64,000 nt of DNA from Pseudomonadota bacterium (GCA_963205005.1 CAUJHW010000114.1:1-64000); one strand, 5' to 3'. Positions 9,130-20,987 are shown, counted from the stretch's first letter. Numbers and translations: made by a program. Notes: generated from the letters alone by a model not told the origin.

Positions 9130-9767
9130 ATCGGACTTTCCGCACGCTCCGGCGCCAGGGCGGGCCGGGCCGCCCGCTGCAGCGCGCGGGCTTCCGCCGC
9201 CATGAACTCCGGCAGCGCCAGGGCGATGGTCGTCGCGTCGGCCTGGAGCTGCTCCAGCGTGAGCGTCTGGTCCGGGGCCGCGACCGGCTGCAGGGCGAAG
9301 GTCGTGCGTGGATTGTCGGGGTCGGAGAAGGTGACGGCGACGGTCCAGTGTGCATTGAGGCGCCGGATGTTCGCCAGTCGGTCGACGACGTCGGCCAGCA
9401 GCCGGACATGGACTGTCGCATCGCAGTAGAACCAGACGCCTGGCAGCCGCCATATGCCGCCCCTGGGGGCGGGGTGCCCCTCGCAGGACCAGCAGGGTGT
9501 GAACAGCCCGGAACGGGCCATGGCGAAGACCAGGCCCAGGATGCCGGGCTCGATGGGGAAGTCAGGGTCGCAGGACAATCGGACGGCGGCGTCAGGGCAG
9601 TGCGGCGAGCAGGCGCAGGCACAGGAGGCGGAGCCGCAAACGGCGCAGACAGCCGTGCAGCCGTCGCAGACCCGGCCCTTGTGGCCCGCGCCCCGGGTGG
9701 CCTGGTCGATGTCGCTCCACAGCCGGTCCGCCTGCTCGGGCGGGACGGGCCTGCGCTGAATTCTCAT
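9126..9767 (-). CDS. hypothetical Cys-rich protein
   Basis: 213 aa; N-terminal Cys cluster VCDGCTAVCAVCGSASCACACSPHC; CTAG stop overlap with the upstream plus-strand gene. Confidence 0.65.
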   Translation of the reverse strand: MRIQRRPVPPEQADRLWSDIDQATRGAGHKGRVCDGCTAVCAVCGSASCACACSPHCPDAAVRLSCDPDFPIEPGILGLVFAMARSGLFTPCWSCEGHPAPRGGIWRLPGVWFYCDATVHVRLLADVVDRLANIRRLNAHWTVAVTFSDPDNPRTTFALQPVAAPDQTLTLEQLQADATTIALALPEFMAAEARALQRAARPALAPERAESPI

Positions 9768-9808
9768 GGCGCTGTTCCTGCCGGTCGGTCGTCGCGTCCC
9801 GTCCCGGA

Positions 9809-11305
9809 TCAGGCGGCCTGGATGGCCTCAGCCTTCGCGTCGGGGACAGCGTCCTCGCCGTCTTCGCCCCGGACCAGGGCGTCGAGCCCCTGTTCGCGGA
9901 CCTTGCGGTAGAGGGTCGAGCGACCGATCCCGAGCCGGCGGGCGACTTCGCTCATGTGGCCGGCATAGACCTCGATGGCGAGCTGGATCAGGTCGCGCTC
10001 GATCTCTTCCAGGGTCCGCAGGTGTCCGCGCCCGTCGAGGATCCTGACCGGGGCGTCCTGAGGCGGTGCGGCCAGGTCCAGGGCCGGCGCGAGGCTCGCC
10101 GGCGTGGGCGTGGCGGATTCGATCGGTGCGGCGACGCCGGAGATGGCCGGGAAGTCGTGCGGCTGCAGATACGGAGCGTCGGCCAGGACGATGGCGCGGT
10201 AGACCGCGTTTTCCAGCTGCCGGACATTGCCCGGCCAGTCGAAGGCGGTGAGGCAGGCCAGGGTCTCGGCCGAAGCGCCCACCACGGATTTGCCTTCCTC
10301 GACGTTGAAGCGCCGGATGAAGCAGTCGACCAGGGCGGGCACGTCTTCCTTGCGGTGACGCAGGGCCGGGGCCTCGATGGGGAACACGTTCAGGCGATAG
10401 AACAGGTCCTCGCGGAAGCGGCCTTCGGCGACCGCCTGGCTGAGGTCGCGGTTGGTCGCCGAGACGATGCGGACGTCCACCTTGATCGAGCGCTTGGCGC
10501 CGACCGGGTCGATCTCGCTCTCCTGCAGCGCCCGCAGCAGCTTGACCTGGATGTCGAGGGGAAGCTCACCCACCTCGTCGAGGAACAGGGTGCCGCCATT
10601 GGCTTCCTGGAACTTGCCCAGGTGCTTGTCGCTGGCGCCGGTGAAGCTGCCCTTCTCGTGGCCGAACAGGATGCTCTCGACGAGGTTCTCGGGGATGGCG
10701 CCGCAGTTCACGGCCACGAAGGGCTTGCCTGCGCGGTCGGACGAGCCGTGCACCGCGCGTGCGATCACTTCCTTGCCGACCCCGCTCTCACCGGTGATCA
10801 GGATAGGGATCGAGGACTTGGCCGCCCGCTCGCCCATGCGCTTGACCGTCATCATCGGCACGGAGCCGCCGATCAGGTCGTTGAAGGTGGTGCGGCCGGT
10901 GGCGTGCTTCTTCAGCCGGTCCACCTCGCCCTTAAGGGCGCCCATCGAGAGCGCGTTGCGGATCGAGACGGTGATCCGCTCGGGGCTGGCGGGCTTGACG
11001 AAGAAGTCGCAGGCGCCGGCCTGCATGGCCTGGACGACCGTGTCGATGCCGCCGGTGGCGGTCAGCACGATGACCGGCTGGTTGAACCCGCGGGCCCGCA
11101 TCTCGATCAACGCGTCCTGTCCGGAAATCCCGGGCATCACCAGGTCCATCAGCACCACGTCGACGGTGGCGCCGGAGGTCAGGTGCTGGATCGCCTCATC
11201 GCCGCTCTGGGCGTGGGCGACGGCGAACCCGTCGCGCTCGAGAACCGCCTGGATCAGGCGACGCTGAGTAGGATCGTCATCGACGACGAGGACCGTTTTG
11301 GCCAT
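9809..11305 (-). CDS. tacA: sigma-54-dependent response regulator (REC-AAA+-Fis), TacA-like
   Basis: Receiver '[18 protein letters not shown]', AAA+ '[32 protein letters not shown]', GAFTGA-type '[14 protein letters not shown]', Fis HTH at the C-terminus; the tacA name rests on remembered similarity. Confidence 0.8.
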   Translation of the reverse strand: MAKTVLVVDDDPTQRRLIQAVLERDGFAVAHAQSGDEAIQHLTSGATVDVVLMDLVMPGISGQDALIEMRARGFNQPVIVLTATGGIDTVVQAMQAGACDFFVKPASPERITVSIRNALSMGALKGEVDRLKKHATGRTTFNDLIGGSVPMMTVKRMGERAAKSSIPILITGESGVGKEVIARAVHGSSDRAGKPFVAVNCGAIPENLVESILFGHEKGSFTGASDKHLGKFQEANGGTLFLDEVGELPLDIQVKLLRALQESEIDPVGAKRSIKVDVRIVSATNRDLSQAVAEGRFREDLFYRLNVFPIEAPALRHRKEDVPALVDCFIRRFNVEEGKSVVGASAETLACLTAFDWPGNVRQLENAVYRAIVLADAPYLQPHDFPAISGVAAPIESATPTPASLAPALDLAAPPQDAPVRILDGRGHLRTLEEIERDLIQLAIEVYAGHMSEVARRLGIGRSTLYRKVREQGLDALVRGEDGEDAVPDAKAEAIQAA

Positions 11306-11409
11306 TGGAAGACACCCACCGACTGGACGCTCGCTGTTCTGGCGAGGCCTCTGTTCTTGTCCCTGATTGATACAGGGCGGTGGTAAAGGCGGAGTTTCGC
11401 AGACTTGAG

Positions 11410-12027
11410 TCAGGCGTTAACGGGCAAGGTTTCCAAGGGTTTACCAGCGGGCGGGGCGATCTCGACCCAGGGCAGCATCGCCTGGACGAGCGGGCCGATG
11501 GCAAAGGCGTAGAGCAGGGTGCCGATGCCGACCGTGCCGCCCAGCAGCCAGCCGAGCGCGAGGACCGTGAGCTCGATGCCGGTCCGCACGAGACGCAGCG
11601 ACCAGCCGGTCCGTCGCGCCAGTCCGGTCATCAGCCCGTCCCGCGGGCCGGGGCCGAGGCCAGCGCCGATATAGAGTGCTCCGGCCAGGCCGTTGGCGAC
11701 AATGCTGACCACCAGGGCGAGGACCTGGACGGCAAGGCCGTCGATGTGTGGCAGCACCGACAGGGTCAGGTCCATGGCGGTGCCGATGATGAAGACATTG
11801 GCCACCGTTCCGACGCCGGGCTTCTGGCGCAGGGGTATCCACAGCAGCAGCACGCCCAGCCCCACCAGATTCACCAGCATGCCGATGGAGATGCCCGCGT
11901 GCGTGCTGAGCCCCTGGTGGAACACGTCCCATGGGTCGAGGCCAAGCGCGGCGCGGAGCATCAGCGCCATGGACGCGCCGTAGAGCGACAGGCCGACGAA
12001 GAGCTGAAAGAGGCGGCGGAACATCAT
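11410..12027 (-). CDS. YczE/YitT-like integral membrane protein
   Basis: Multi-TM 'FQLFVGLSLYGASMALMLRAALGLDPWDVFHQGLS'; divergent from a MocR-type regulator. Confidence 0.8.
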   Translation of the reverse strand: MMFRRLFQLFVGLSLYGASMALMLRAALGLDPWDVFHQGLSTHAGISIGMLVNLVGLGVLLLWIPLRQKPGVGTVANVFIIGTAMDLTLSVLPHIDGLAVQVLALVVSIVANGLAGALYIGAGLGPGPRDGLMTGLARRTGWSLRLVRTGIELTVLALGWLLGGTVGIGTLLYAFAIGPLVQAMLPWVEIAPPAGKPLETLPVNA

Positions 12028-12089
12028 GGCCAGCCAGATGCGCTCAACTGGACCTTGAAAACAGAGCCACTTCTGCAAACGTGGCCCCC

Positions 12090-13529
12090 ATGACCCCGAG
12101 ACGACTTGGCCCCACATCCCTGATCCGGCTGCTCGGCGCCTGGCGCGGCGACCGGCCCGGGCCCGCCTACCGCCAGCTGGCCGACAGCCTGCGCCTGCTG
12201 ATCCTCGACGGCCGCCTGCCGTTGGACGTGGTGCTGCCGGGCGAGCGCGAGCTGGCCCAGGCGCTGGAGATCAGCCGCACCACCGTGACCGCCGCCTTCG
12301 CCCATCTGCGCGACGAGGGCTTCCTGGATCGACGGCAGGGGGCGGGGGCGCGAACCCGCCTGCCGTCGGGGCCCGGCGAGCGGGGCGCCGCCTCGGTCTC
12401 GGGGGTCGGGGTGGACGGCATCCTCGACATGACCTCGGCCGCGCCGCCGGCCAGCGACCGGGTGCATCCGGCCTATGCCGCCGCGCTCAGCCAGTTGCCG
12501 GCGCATCTGCCGAACCATGGTTACGCCACACTGGGTCTGGTGGAACTGCGCGAGGTGGTCGCCGCCCGCTATACCCGCCGTGGCCTGCCGACCCAGGTCG
12601 ACCAGATCATGATCACCAACGGAGCACAGCATGGCCTGGCCCTGCTGCTGCGCCTGCTGGCGGGCCCGGGCGACCGGGTGGTGATCGACCACCCTACCTA
12701 TCCCCACGCCATCGACGCCATAGAGCGGGCATCCTGCCGGGCCGTTCCGGTCGGGCTTCCGGCCGAGGACTGGGACGTGGAGGGCCTGGCCGCGGCCCTG
12801 CGCCAGAGCGCGCCTCGACTGGCTTACCTGATCCCGGAATTCCATAACCCGACCGGCCGCTGGATGTCGTCCGCCGCGCGAACCGCCATCGCCGCCGCGG
12901 CGGCCCGGGCGCGAACCACCCTGGTCTTCGACGAGACCCTGATCGATCTGTGGCTCGACCGTCCTGAGGCGCCCTACGCCTTCGACGACGCCGGGGCGGA
13001 GCTGGTCCGGCTGGGCTCAATGGGCAAGAGCTTCTGGGGCGGGCTGCGGCTGGGCTGGATCCGGGCCGACGCCCAGATCATCCAGGCGCTGGCCCTGCGC
13101 CGCGCCTCCATCGACCTGGGCAGCCCGCTGCTGGAACAGCTGGCGGCCTGCCATCTGCTGGCTGACGACGAGCCGGCGCTGGGCGAGCGGCGCGACCTCC
13201 TGCGCCACCGTCGTGACCACCTCTTGCGGCTGGTCCGGACGCGTCTGCCGGACTGGCGGGTGCGCTCGCCCCCCGGCGGCCTGTCGTTGTGGGCCGAGTT
13301 GCCGGCTCCGGTGTCGAGCGCGCTGGCCGCCACCTCCGAACGGTTCGGCGTTCGGCTGGCCGCCGGGCCCAGGTTCGGCGTCGACGGCGCCTTCGAGCGC
13401 TTCGTCCGCCTGCCCTACACGCTCTCGCCCGGCGATCTTGACCAGGCCATCGACAGGCTGGCCGAGGCCTACGAACGGCTGCGGCCTGGCGCGTCGCCTG
13501 CCCGCGCTTCGGTGGGGGCGGTGGTCTAG
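12090..13529 (+). CDS. MocR/GntR-family PLP-dependent transcriptional regulator (YczR-like)
   Basis: N-terminal wHTH 'LADSLRLLILDGRLPLDVVLPGERELAQALEISRTTVTAAFAHLRDEGF' fused to an aminotransferase fold ('LVRLGSMGKSFWGGLRLGW'). Confidence 0.85.
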   Translation: MTPRRLGPTSLIRLLGAWRGDRPGPAYRQLADSLRLLILDGRLPLDVVLPGERELAQALEISRTTVTAAFAHLRDEGFLDRRQGAGARTRLPSGPGERGAASVSGVGVDGILDMTSAAPPASDRVHPAYAAALSQLPAHLPNHGYATLGLVELREVVAARYTRRGLPTQVDQIMITNGAQHGLALLLRLLAGPGDRVVIDHPTYPHAIDAIERASCRAVPVGLPAEDWDVEGLAAALRQSAPRLAYLIPEFHNPTGRWMSSAARTAIAAAAARARTTLVFDETLIDLWLDRPEAPYAFDDAGAELVRLGSMGKSFWGGLRLGWIRADAQIIQALALRRASIDLGSPLLEQLAACHLLADDEPALGERRDLLRHRRDHLLRLVRTRLPDWRVRSPPGGLSLWAELPAPVSSALAATSERFGVRLAAGPRFGVDGAFERFVRLPYTLSPGDLDQAIDRLAEAYERLRPGASPARASVGAVV

Positions 13530-13606
13530 GACGGCGAAGCCTCGACGCGCTCGAACGGGCGCGCCATATCGGGCGCCAGGACCGTCAGTCATCGAGGGAC
13601 ACGCCG

Positions 13607-14464
13607 TTGGGCCGCATCGCGTACCGGGGAGACCGGATCGACATCGGCGGTCGCAGCCTGCGTGTCGTCCGCGCGGGTCCCGCAAGCGGCGGCCCGCTGG
13701 TGGTCTGCGAGCACGGCGCGTTCGGCTGCGCCGCCGACTGGGCGGTGGTGCAGGAGAAGCTGTCCGCCCGCGGCCTGCGCAGCCTGGCCTATGACCGCGC
13801 GGGACTGGGACATTCCGATCCGGGCCCCGAGCCCCGGGACGGCCGGGCGATCAACGACGACCTTGAGGCCCTGCTGGCGGCGCTGGGCGAGACGGGGCCG
13901 ATCCTGCTGGTCGGCCATTCCATGGGCGGACTGATGGTGCGCCTGTTCGCCCTGGAGCGGACCCATGCCCTGCTGGGGCTGGTGCTGGTGGACGCCGTGA
14001 CCCCGGAGGCGCTAACCCTGCCGGGCGGTCCGACGGCGGTGCGCGCCTTCGGCCGGGTGCTGCAGCTGGTGAGCCACGGCGCCAGGGTCGGCCTGATGCA
14101 TCCGGTCTCGCTGGTGAGCGGCAACATGATCGGACTGCCCGGCGCGGCCGGCGCGGAGAAGCGTCGCATCCACGCCTCGGCGCCCCACGCCCACGGCGCG
14201 GCGGTCGAGGTGATGCAGTGGCCCGCAACCTCACGGATGGCCGGCGCCGCGGACCTGGCGGCGGACATCCCGATCTCGGTGGTGACGGCTGGTGACGGCA
14301 AGGCGCGCGCCCGGATCAAGGCGATCCAGGAGGGCCCGGCGAACCGCTCCCGCAGCGGCTACATCGAGCATGTGACGGCGTCCAACCATGCCAACCTGCT
14401 GGGACCCCGCTTCGCCGAGGCGATCCTGCGGGGCATCGACCACGCCCTGGCGGCGAAGACCTAG
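13607..14464 (+). CDS. alpha/beta hydrolase
   Basis: 'LLVGHSMGGLMVRLFAL' nucleophile elbow. Confidence 0.8.
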   Translation: MGRIAYRGDRIDIGGRSLRVVRAGPASGGPLVVCEHGAFGCAADWAVVQEKLSARGLRSLAYDRAGLGHSDPGPEPRDGRAINDDLEALLAALGETGPILLVGHSMGGLMVRLFALERTHALLGLVLVDAVTPEALTLPGGPTAVRAFGRVLQLVSHGARVGLMHPVSLVSGNMIGLPGAAGAEKRRIHASAPHAHGAAVEVMQWPATSRMAGAADLAADIPISVVTAGDGKARARIKAIQEGPANRSRSGYIEHVTASNHANLLGPRFAEAILRGIDHALAAKT

Positions 14465-15702
14465 TCGGGTTCCCGCATCACCTGACCGGTGGCCGCGGCC
14501 AGCCGCTCGCCAATGAGCGAGACGACCGTAACACCGGGAACCCCGGCGAGCACCGGGCTGGTCACGCGCCCCTCCGTATCGACCAGCGCGGGCAGCCCGC
14601 CCCGGGCTCCGGCCGGCACGTCAGTCAGGCGGCGGCGTTGGTCGGCCGGCAGGCGTCGGGCCACGCCGGAGAGTCCCCGCAACGTCTGGTCCGACCGGTC
14701 GCAGGTCACCGCGAAACGCCCATCCCACACCGCTGTCTGGCCGACGGACAGCGTCACTGGCATCAGCCCGCCGCGCCCGCGCTCGCCGGCCTCGCGCGCA
14801 ATGAACACCTGCTCCGCGTCAGCCATCACCCGGGCGCCGGCCAGTGTCGCCACGAAGGCCCCCGATCCGCGCAGCCGGTCGGCAACGCGCGCAACGTGGG
14901 CGCCCGCCGGGCGTCTGACCCCGCCGCCCGCGCAGACGCAGGCCATGGCGATCAGGCGCGCGGCGGCTTCGGCAGACGCCTGCCGCAGGCCCTCGCGGTC
15001 GAGCCGGACGATCCCCCGGTCCTCCGTCCAGATGTCTGGCGAAGGCGGCGCTTCGCAGGCGGCGGCGGGTTCCTCTCCGCCGGCCGATTGGGCCCTGGCC
15101 CGGCTGCGGGCATAGCTGGGATCGAGATTGGCGGGGTCGTCGATCCAGGTTTCGCCCCGCGCCCTGAGCCAGTCGCGTAGCTCCGCCCGCCCGGCGCCGA
15201 GCAGGGGTCGCAGCACGAACAGGCCGCGCCCATTGGGCCAGACCGGCGAGGGCGCCCAGGTGCGCGGGTCCGGCGTGGTAGCGCCCGCCGCGCGCATCCG
15301 GCCGGCCTCGAGAATGTCGTCGGCCGTGTGGCCCATCAGCAGTACGCGGGCCCCGGCCTCGCGCGCCGCGTCGGCCAGCAGGCCGTGTCGCGCCGCGCGC
15401 GCGGCCGCCGGGAGCCCCGTTGCAGGCTTTTCGCCCTCCCAGGCCAGCGCCCGGGACGGGCGGTCCAGACGCCGCGCCACATCGGCGCAGGCTCGGGTCC
15501 AGTCCGCGCCTGCGGCCTGCAGGCGGTGGTCCACGGTCAGGATGACAAGGGGACGCCCGGCGTCGCGCGCCCAGCGGTCGACGATCAGGGTCAGGGCCAG
15601 CGAGTCGCCGCCACCGGACAGGGCGACGGCGATCGGGCGGGGACTGCCTGGCTGCAGGTGGCGGTCGAGGACCGCGCGGACCCGGGCCTCTAGGCCGCGC
15701 AC
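14461..15702 (-). CDS. tilS: tRNA(Ile)-lysidine synthase
   Basis: 'VALSGGGDSLALTLIVDRWA' PP-loop; 'DHRLQAAGADW', 'MGHTADDILE'; GTG start at 15702. Confidence 0.9.
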   Translation of the reverse strand: MRGLEARVRAVLDRHLQPGSPRPIAVALSGGGDSLALTLIVDRWARDAGRPLVILTVDHRLQAAGADWTRACADVARRLDRPSRALAWEGEKPATGLPAAARAARHGLLADAAREAGARVLLMGHTADDILEAGRMRAAGATTPDPRTWAPSPVWPNGRGLFVLRPLLGAGRAELRDWLRARGETWIDDPANLDPSYARSRARAQSAGGEEPAAACEAPPSPDIWTEDRGIVRLDREGLRQASAEAAARLIAMACVCAGGGVRRPAGAHVARVADRLRGSGAFVATLAGARVMADAEQVFIAREAGERGRGGLMPVTLSVGQTAVWDGRFAVTCDRSDQTLRGLSGVARRLPADQRRRLTDVPAGARGGLPALVDTEGRVTSPVLAGVPGVTVVSLIGERLAAATGQVMREPD

Positions 15703-16535
15703 TTCGCCTGGGTGCGGGTGGCGGCGGCGCGACTTGCGACGTTGGCCGGCGCCTTGGGATAGCGACGGCCGAATTCGGCCAGGGTCTGGCAGGCGTCGGC
15801 GGGTTTCTTCAGCGCCAGCAGCGAGCGCGACAGCTCGACCACGGCATCGGGCGCCCAGGGCGTCTGCGGCCAGCCGCGGATCGCGCCGATATAGGCCCGG
15901 GCCGCGTCGGCGTGGGCGTTGCGCACGGTGAGCGTCTTGCCCCACCAGTAGTGGGCCTCGGGCGTCCGCGAGGCGTCCGGATAGGCCTCGACAAAGCCGG
16001 CGAAGGCGGCCTCGGCGCCGTCGTAGTCGCCGGCCAGCATCAACTGCCGGGCCTGGGCGAAGTCCCGGGCCGGGTCGCCGGCGGCAGCCGTCGGCGCCGA
16101 ACCTTCGGAGACCTCGGGCGGCGGGGCCACGGCGGCCTGGGCCTGCTTCTGCTCCAGGTTGGCGAGCCGCTCGGACAGCGCGTCGACATCCTTCTTCAGG
16201 GCGGCGCTCTCGCGGCGGGCCTGATCAAGGTCGCGGGTGACGGTCTCGAACGAGCTGTTCAGGCTCCGCAGGGTCTGCTCGAGGTCCGACAGCTTGCCGG
16301 CCATCTCGGCCATCCGCGCGTCGGTGTCCGCCGGCTGGACGACCACCGGCTTGCCGGTGTCGCGCAGCTGGAAGACGATCGAACGCAACTCGCGCACCAC
16401 CTTCTCCATCCGCTCCACCCGCTTGGCGTCGCGGGCGTCGAGCGGATCCTCCATGGGAACCTGCGCCCAGGCGGGCGCCGCCGTCGCAAGGACGGCGAAC
16501 GCCAGCGCGGTCAGGAGCGGACGGGGTGCGCGCAC
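15690..16535 (-). CDS. cpoB: tol-pal system protein YbgF/CpoB
   Basis: Signal peptide, coiled coil, TPR region 'FAQARQLMLAGDYDGAEAAFAGFVEAYP'; follows pal. Confidence 0.9.
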   Translation of the reverse strand: MRAPRPLLTALAFAVLATAAPAWAQVPMEDPLDARDAKRVERMEKVVRELRSIVFQLRDTGKPVVVQPADTDARMAEMAGKLSDLEQTLRSLNSSFETVTRDLDQARRESAALKKDVDALSERLANLEQKQAQAAVAPPPEVSEGSAPTAAAGDPARDFAQARQLMLAGDYDGAEAAFAGFVEAYPDASRTPEAHYWWGKTLTVRNAHADAARAYIGAIRGWPQTPWAPDAVVELSRSLLALKKPADACQTLAEFGRRYPKAPANVASRAAATRTQAKCAA

Positions 16536-16538
16536 GGA

Positions 16539-17105
16539 CTAGCGGGCGCCGGAGACGATGGCGGTCCGCGCGTTGCGGTTCTTCTGCCAGGACTCCTCAC
16601 CGCTTCCGGCGTCGAGCGGCTGCTCCTTGCCGAACGAGATGGTGGAGATCCGGTCAGCGGTCACGCCGTGGCTGACCAGGTAGTCGCGCACCGAGTTGGC
16701 GCGGCGGGCGCCGAGGGCCAGGTTGTATTCGCGGGTGCCCCGTTCGTCGGCGTTGCCCTCGATCCGCACGGCCACCGAGCCATAGCGGCGCAGCCAGCTG
16801 GACTGGGCGTCCAGCAGCGGCTTGGCGTCCTCGCGGACGTCGTGGCTGTCGGTGTCGAAATAGACCCGGTCGCCGACGTTGACGACGAAGTCCTGGGTCG
16901 AACCCGGCAGCGCGCCCATGGGCTGCTGGGAAACGCCCGGCTGGGCCGGTGGCAGTTCGGTGCGCGGCGGCTGGGCCTGGGTCGCGGGCGGGGTCTGGGT
17001 CGGATAGGTGGGCTTGGGCTTGCTCGCGCACGCCGCCAGCGACGCAGCGGCGACGCCCACCAGCGCCAGGCGGAACACGGTGTTGCCGTTCACGCTACGA
17101 ACCAT
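16539..17105 (-). CDS. pal: peptidoglycan-associated lipoprotein
   Basis: Lipobox 'LAACASK'; OmpA-like 'VRIEGNADERGTREYNLALGARRANSVRDYL'. Confidence 0.95.
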   Translation of the reverse strand: MVRSVNGNTVFRLALVGVAAASLAACASKPKPTYPTQTPPATQAQPPRTELPPAQPGVSQQPMGALPGSTQDFVVNVGDRVYFDTDSHDVREDAKPLLDAQSSWLRRYGSVAVRIEGNADERGTREYNLALGARRANSVRDYLVSHGVTADRISTISFGKEQPLDAGSGEESWQKNRNARTAIVSGAR

Positions 17106-17175
17106 CTGCGTCTCCTAGAGGGGTTAAGGTTGCAAATCACTATCAGACTCTATCGGGCGGCATTGGGGCGCAAGA

Positions 17176-18495
17176 CTAGTTGAGCAAAGGTGACCACGCC
17201 GGGTCGGATCCTGCGCCGGGATAGGGCATCGGCTGAAGGATTCGGCCGGTGACATCCACACTCCATAACTTGGGCGGGCCGCCGGGGGTTTCACGCGAGA
17301 ACATCAAAACCCGACCGTTGGGCGCCCAGGTCGGCCCCTCGTCCAGATAGCTGGTGGTCAGCAGGCGCTCGTCGGACCCGTCCGGACGCATCACCCCGAT
17401 GTGGAATTCGCCGCCGGTCTGCTTGGTGAAGGCGATGAATTCGCCGGTCGGGCTCCAGACCGGGGTGGTGTAGCGGCCGCCCCCGCCGGAAATCCGGCGC
17501 TGGCCCGAACCGTCGGCCCCCATCATGTAGAGCTGGGGCGAGCCGCCCCGGTCTGAGTTGAACACGATCTTCGAGCCGTCCGGCGAGAACGACGCCGAGG
17601 TGTCGATGGCCGGGTCGGAGGTCAGGCGGGTCGAGGTGCGGCTGGACAGGTTCATCACGAAGATGTCGCTGTTGCCGCCCCGCTCCACCGAGAACGCCAC
17701 CTTGCCGCCGTCGGGCGAGAAGCGCGGGGCGAAGACCATGCCCTGGAAGGTGCCGAGGCTCTCGCGCCGGGCGGTCTCGAGGTTGAACAGGTAGATGGTC
17801 GAGGAGTCCGGCCGCAGCGACATGTAGGTGATCTCCTGGCTGTTCGAGGAGAACCTGGGAGTCATGACGATGGAGTCGCCGGTGGTCAGGTAGCTGGGAT
17901 TGGCCCCGTCCTGGTCCATGATCGCCAGCCGCTTGATCGTCTTGCCGCGCCCGCCGCTCTCCGCGACGAACACCACGCGGGTGTCGAAATAGCCCTTCTC
18001 GCCGGTCAGCCGCTCATAGACCGCGTCGGAGATCTTGTGCGCCACGCGCCGCCAGTTCTCCGGGCTGGAGGTGAACTGCAGGCCCAGCAGCTGCTGCTCG
18101 GCGAACACGTCCCAGAGGCGGAAGTCGACCCGCAGCTTGCCGCCCTCGACCGTGACCTGGCCGTTCACCAGGCCCTGGGCGTTGATGGTCTTCCAGTCAG
18201 CGAAGCGCGGCTGGACGGCGGCGGTCAGGTTCTTCTCCACGAAGCTGGCCGGGTCCAGCGGTCGGAACAGGCCCGAGCGCTGCAGGTTGGCGCCGATCAC
18301 CTCGGCGATGTCGGCGCCGACCTGTCCGCCCCCGAAGGCGGGGACGGCCACGGGAAGCGGCTGGACGTCGCCGCGGTTCACGTTGAGCTGGATCTCCGCG
18401 CGCGCCGGCGCGGCGAGGACCAGCGCGGTGATCGCGCAGAGCAGGCTGAACAGAAGGGCCGTCGGGCGCGAAAGGGTCCGGAGGGTCTTGGTCAT
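17176..18495 (-). CDS. tolB: Tol-Pal system beta-propeller protein TolB
   Basis: Signal peptide, WD40-like repeats '[30 protein letters not shown]', operon context. Confidence 0.95.
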   Translation of the reverse strand: MTKTLRTLSRPTALLFSLLCAITALVLAAPARAEIQLNVNRGDVQPLPVAVPAFGGGQVGADIAEVIGANLQRSGLFRPLDPASFVEKNLTAAVQPRFADWKTINAQGLVNGQVTVEGGKLRVDFRLWDVFAEQQLLGLQFTSSPENWRRVAHKISDAVYERLTGEKGYFDTRVVFVAESGGRGKTIKRLAIMDQDGANPSYLTTGDSIVMTPRFSSNSQEITYMSLRPDSSTIYLFNLETARRESLGTFQGMVFAPRFSPDGGKVAFSVERGGNSDIFVMNLSSRTSTRLTSDPAIDTSASFSPDGSKIVFNSDRGGSPQLYMMGADGSGQRRISGGGGRYTTPVWSPTGEFIAFTKQTGGEFHIGVMRPDGSDERLLTTSYLDEGPTWAPNGRVLMFSRETPGGPPKLWSVDVTGRILQPMPYPGAGSDPAWSPLLN

Positions 18496-19301
18496 CGGGC
18501 GCAGGCCTCTCTGGCATTGAAACTGACGGCGATCCGGTCGCCGTAGAACTCGCGGGGCAGGCCGCGGAACGGGGCAGCGGCGTAGACGGCGCGGACGGCC
18601 CGCTCGGCCCCGGCGGTGGCGACAGGCGTCCGGGCGCCCTGGATCTGGGGGGTGACGTCGCCCACCACCTGGCCGCTGACACCCAGCTGGAAGGTGACCC
18701 GCACGATCACGTCGCGACCGCCCTCGACCTCGCAGTTGGGGTTCCAGCGGCGCTGGAGCTCCTCGGTCATGCCGGTGACGGCGGCGCCCGCGGCAAGGCC
18801 CGATCCCACGGCCTGCCGGGCGACCGGCGCAGTCTCCGGACGTGTCGGCCCCCTGGGCGCGGAAGACGGTCGGGCCGGGGCGTTGCGGGCCGGCCGGGTC
18901 AGGCTGGCGGCGAGGGCGTCCAGGTCGAGGGCCTTCTCGGCCGGTTTGGCGGCAGGTTTCGCAGGGGTCGGCGTCGGGGCCGGAGCCTTCTCGGCGGGCT
19001 TGGAGGCGGCCCTGGGCGTCGGGATCGGCGGCGTCGGTTGCGGCGGCGGCGGAACCGGCTCGGGCGGCGCCTCTGCCACCGGTTCCTCGGTCATGGCCGT
19101 CTGGGCCTCGGGCGCCTGCTCGGCGGGCCGGGCGTCGCTATCGGGTGCGCTGGAGACGATGGTGACCGGCACCACGGCGCCCACCTTCAGGTCGCGGTCG
19201 CCCCACGAGATCATGAATGCCGCCGCGACGCCCACGTGCAGCGCCAGCGAGCCCAGGGCCGCCGGCGAGACCTCGACGCGCCTGGACGCGGCCTGGCTCA
19301 C
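18492..19301 (-). CDS. tolA: TolA (energy transducer / cell envelope integrity protein)
   Basis: N-terminal TM, Pro/Ala-rich linker, TonB-like C-terminus, position between tolR and tolB. Confidence 0.85.
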   Translation of the reverse strand: MSQAASRRVEVSPAALGSLALHVGVAAAFMISWGDRDLKVGAVVPVTIVSSAPDSDARPAEQAPEAQTAMTEEPVAEAPPEPVPPPPQPTPPIPTPRAASKPAEKAPAPTPTPAKPAAKPAEKALDLDALAASLTRPARNAPARPSSAPRGPTRPETAPVARQAVGSGLAAGAAVTGMTEELQRRWNPNCEVEGGRDVIVRVTFQLGVSGQVVGDVTPQIQGARTPVATAGAERAVRAVYAAAPFRGLPREFYGDRIAVSFNAREACAR

Positions 19302-19783
19302 GGCGTCGCCTCATCCTTGTCGCCGCCGGACGACGGGCCGCCGGTCTCGGTGATCAGGTTGATGGCGGAAAAGCCCGAGGTGGAGAGCGAGGCCATCACC
19401 TGGGCGACGGTTCCATACGAGGCCTTGGCGTCGGCGCGGACATAGATCGGCCGGGTCCGGTCGTCGGCCATGGCCTTGAGCCGGGGCGCGAGGTTGGCGA
19501 ACGGGATCTCGGACTCGGCGATGTAGATCCGGCCGTCGGCGCGGATGGAGAGCGTGATCGGGTCCGGTACGTCCTGCATGGCGCCGGCCTCGGTCTTGGG
19601 CAGTTCCACCGGCACGCCGGCGGTGAGCAGCGGGGCCGAGATCATGAAGATGATCAGCAGCACCAGCATGACATCCACCAGCGGGGTGACATTGATCTCG
19701 CTAAGCGCGCCGCGGCGGCCCCGGCCGCGCCGTCGTCGCCGGCCGCCACCCGCGGCGAACGCGTCATTTGCCGAAAGCGCCAT
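19298..19783 (-). CDS. tolR: TolR (ExbD family)
   Basis: '[34 protein letters not shown]'. Confidence 0.95.
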   Translation of the reverse strand: MALSANDAFAAGGGRRRRRGRGRRGALSEINVTPLVDVMLVLLIIFMISAPLLTAGVPVELPKTEAGAMQDVPDPITLSIRADGRIYIAESEIPFANLAPRLKAMADDRTRPIYVRADAKASYGTVAQVMASLSTSGFSAINLITETGGPSSGGDKDEATP

Positions 19784-19786
19784 GGC

Positions 19787-20491
<705 letters not shown>

Positions 20492-20543
20492 CGTGTCTCC
20501 TAGCGAATCGGACGTTCAGGGGTGGGGGGCTTAGGTGGCGATC

Positions 20544-20987
20544 TTATGGCGTCGCGAAATAGGGGCGCAGCAACTCGACCATCTCGCGCGGAGGTCTCTT
20601 TGCCCGGCCTGCCATGTCGATGCAGACCGCCTGCAACTGGGCCTGGGCGATCAGCTCCTCGCCGCGCGTGATCCGCTGGCTGACCATCAGCCGCGCGCCC
20701 TGCACCGCGTCGTAGGTGGTGCGCACCAGCAGGGCGTCGTCGATCCGCGCCGCGCGCTTGTAGTCGATCTCGACCCGGACCAGCGTGAAGGCTGTCGGCT
20801 CGGCCAGCGCCAGCAGCGCAGTGTGGCTGATCCCCGCCAGCCGGAAGAAATCGCTTCGCCCGCGCTCGAAATAGCGCAGGTAGTTGGCGTGGTAGACCAT
20901 GCCGGTGAAGTCGGTGTCCTCGTAGTAGATGCGCACCGGCAGGACGTGCTCGCGGCCGTCCAGCCATCCGGAGGTGGGGTCGCTCAT
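20544..20987 (-). CDS. ybgC: tol-pal system-associated acyl-CoA thioesterase
   Basis: '[29 protein letters not shown]' YbgC signature. Confidence 0.95.
   Translation of the reverse strand: MSDPTSGWLDGREHVLPVRIYYEDTDFTGMVYHANYLRYFERGRSDFFRLAGISHTALLALAEPTAFTLVRVEIDYKRAARIDDALLVRTTYDAVQGARLMVSQRITRGEELIAQAQLQAVCIDMAGRAKRPPREMVELLRPYFATP

Noticed and set aside
9956-11386. 476-aa plus-strand ORF opposite the sigma-54 regulator
   Set aside because: Antisense artefact; the minus-strand REC-AAA-Fis protein is intact.
15912-17183. 423-aa plus-strand ORF opposite cpoB/pal
   Set aside because: Antisense artefact of high GC codon bias; cpoB and pal on the minus strand are unambiguous.
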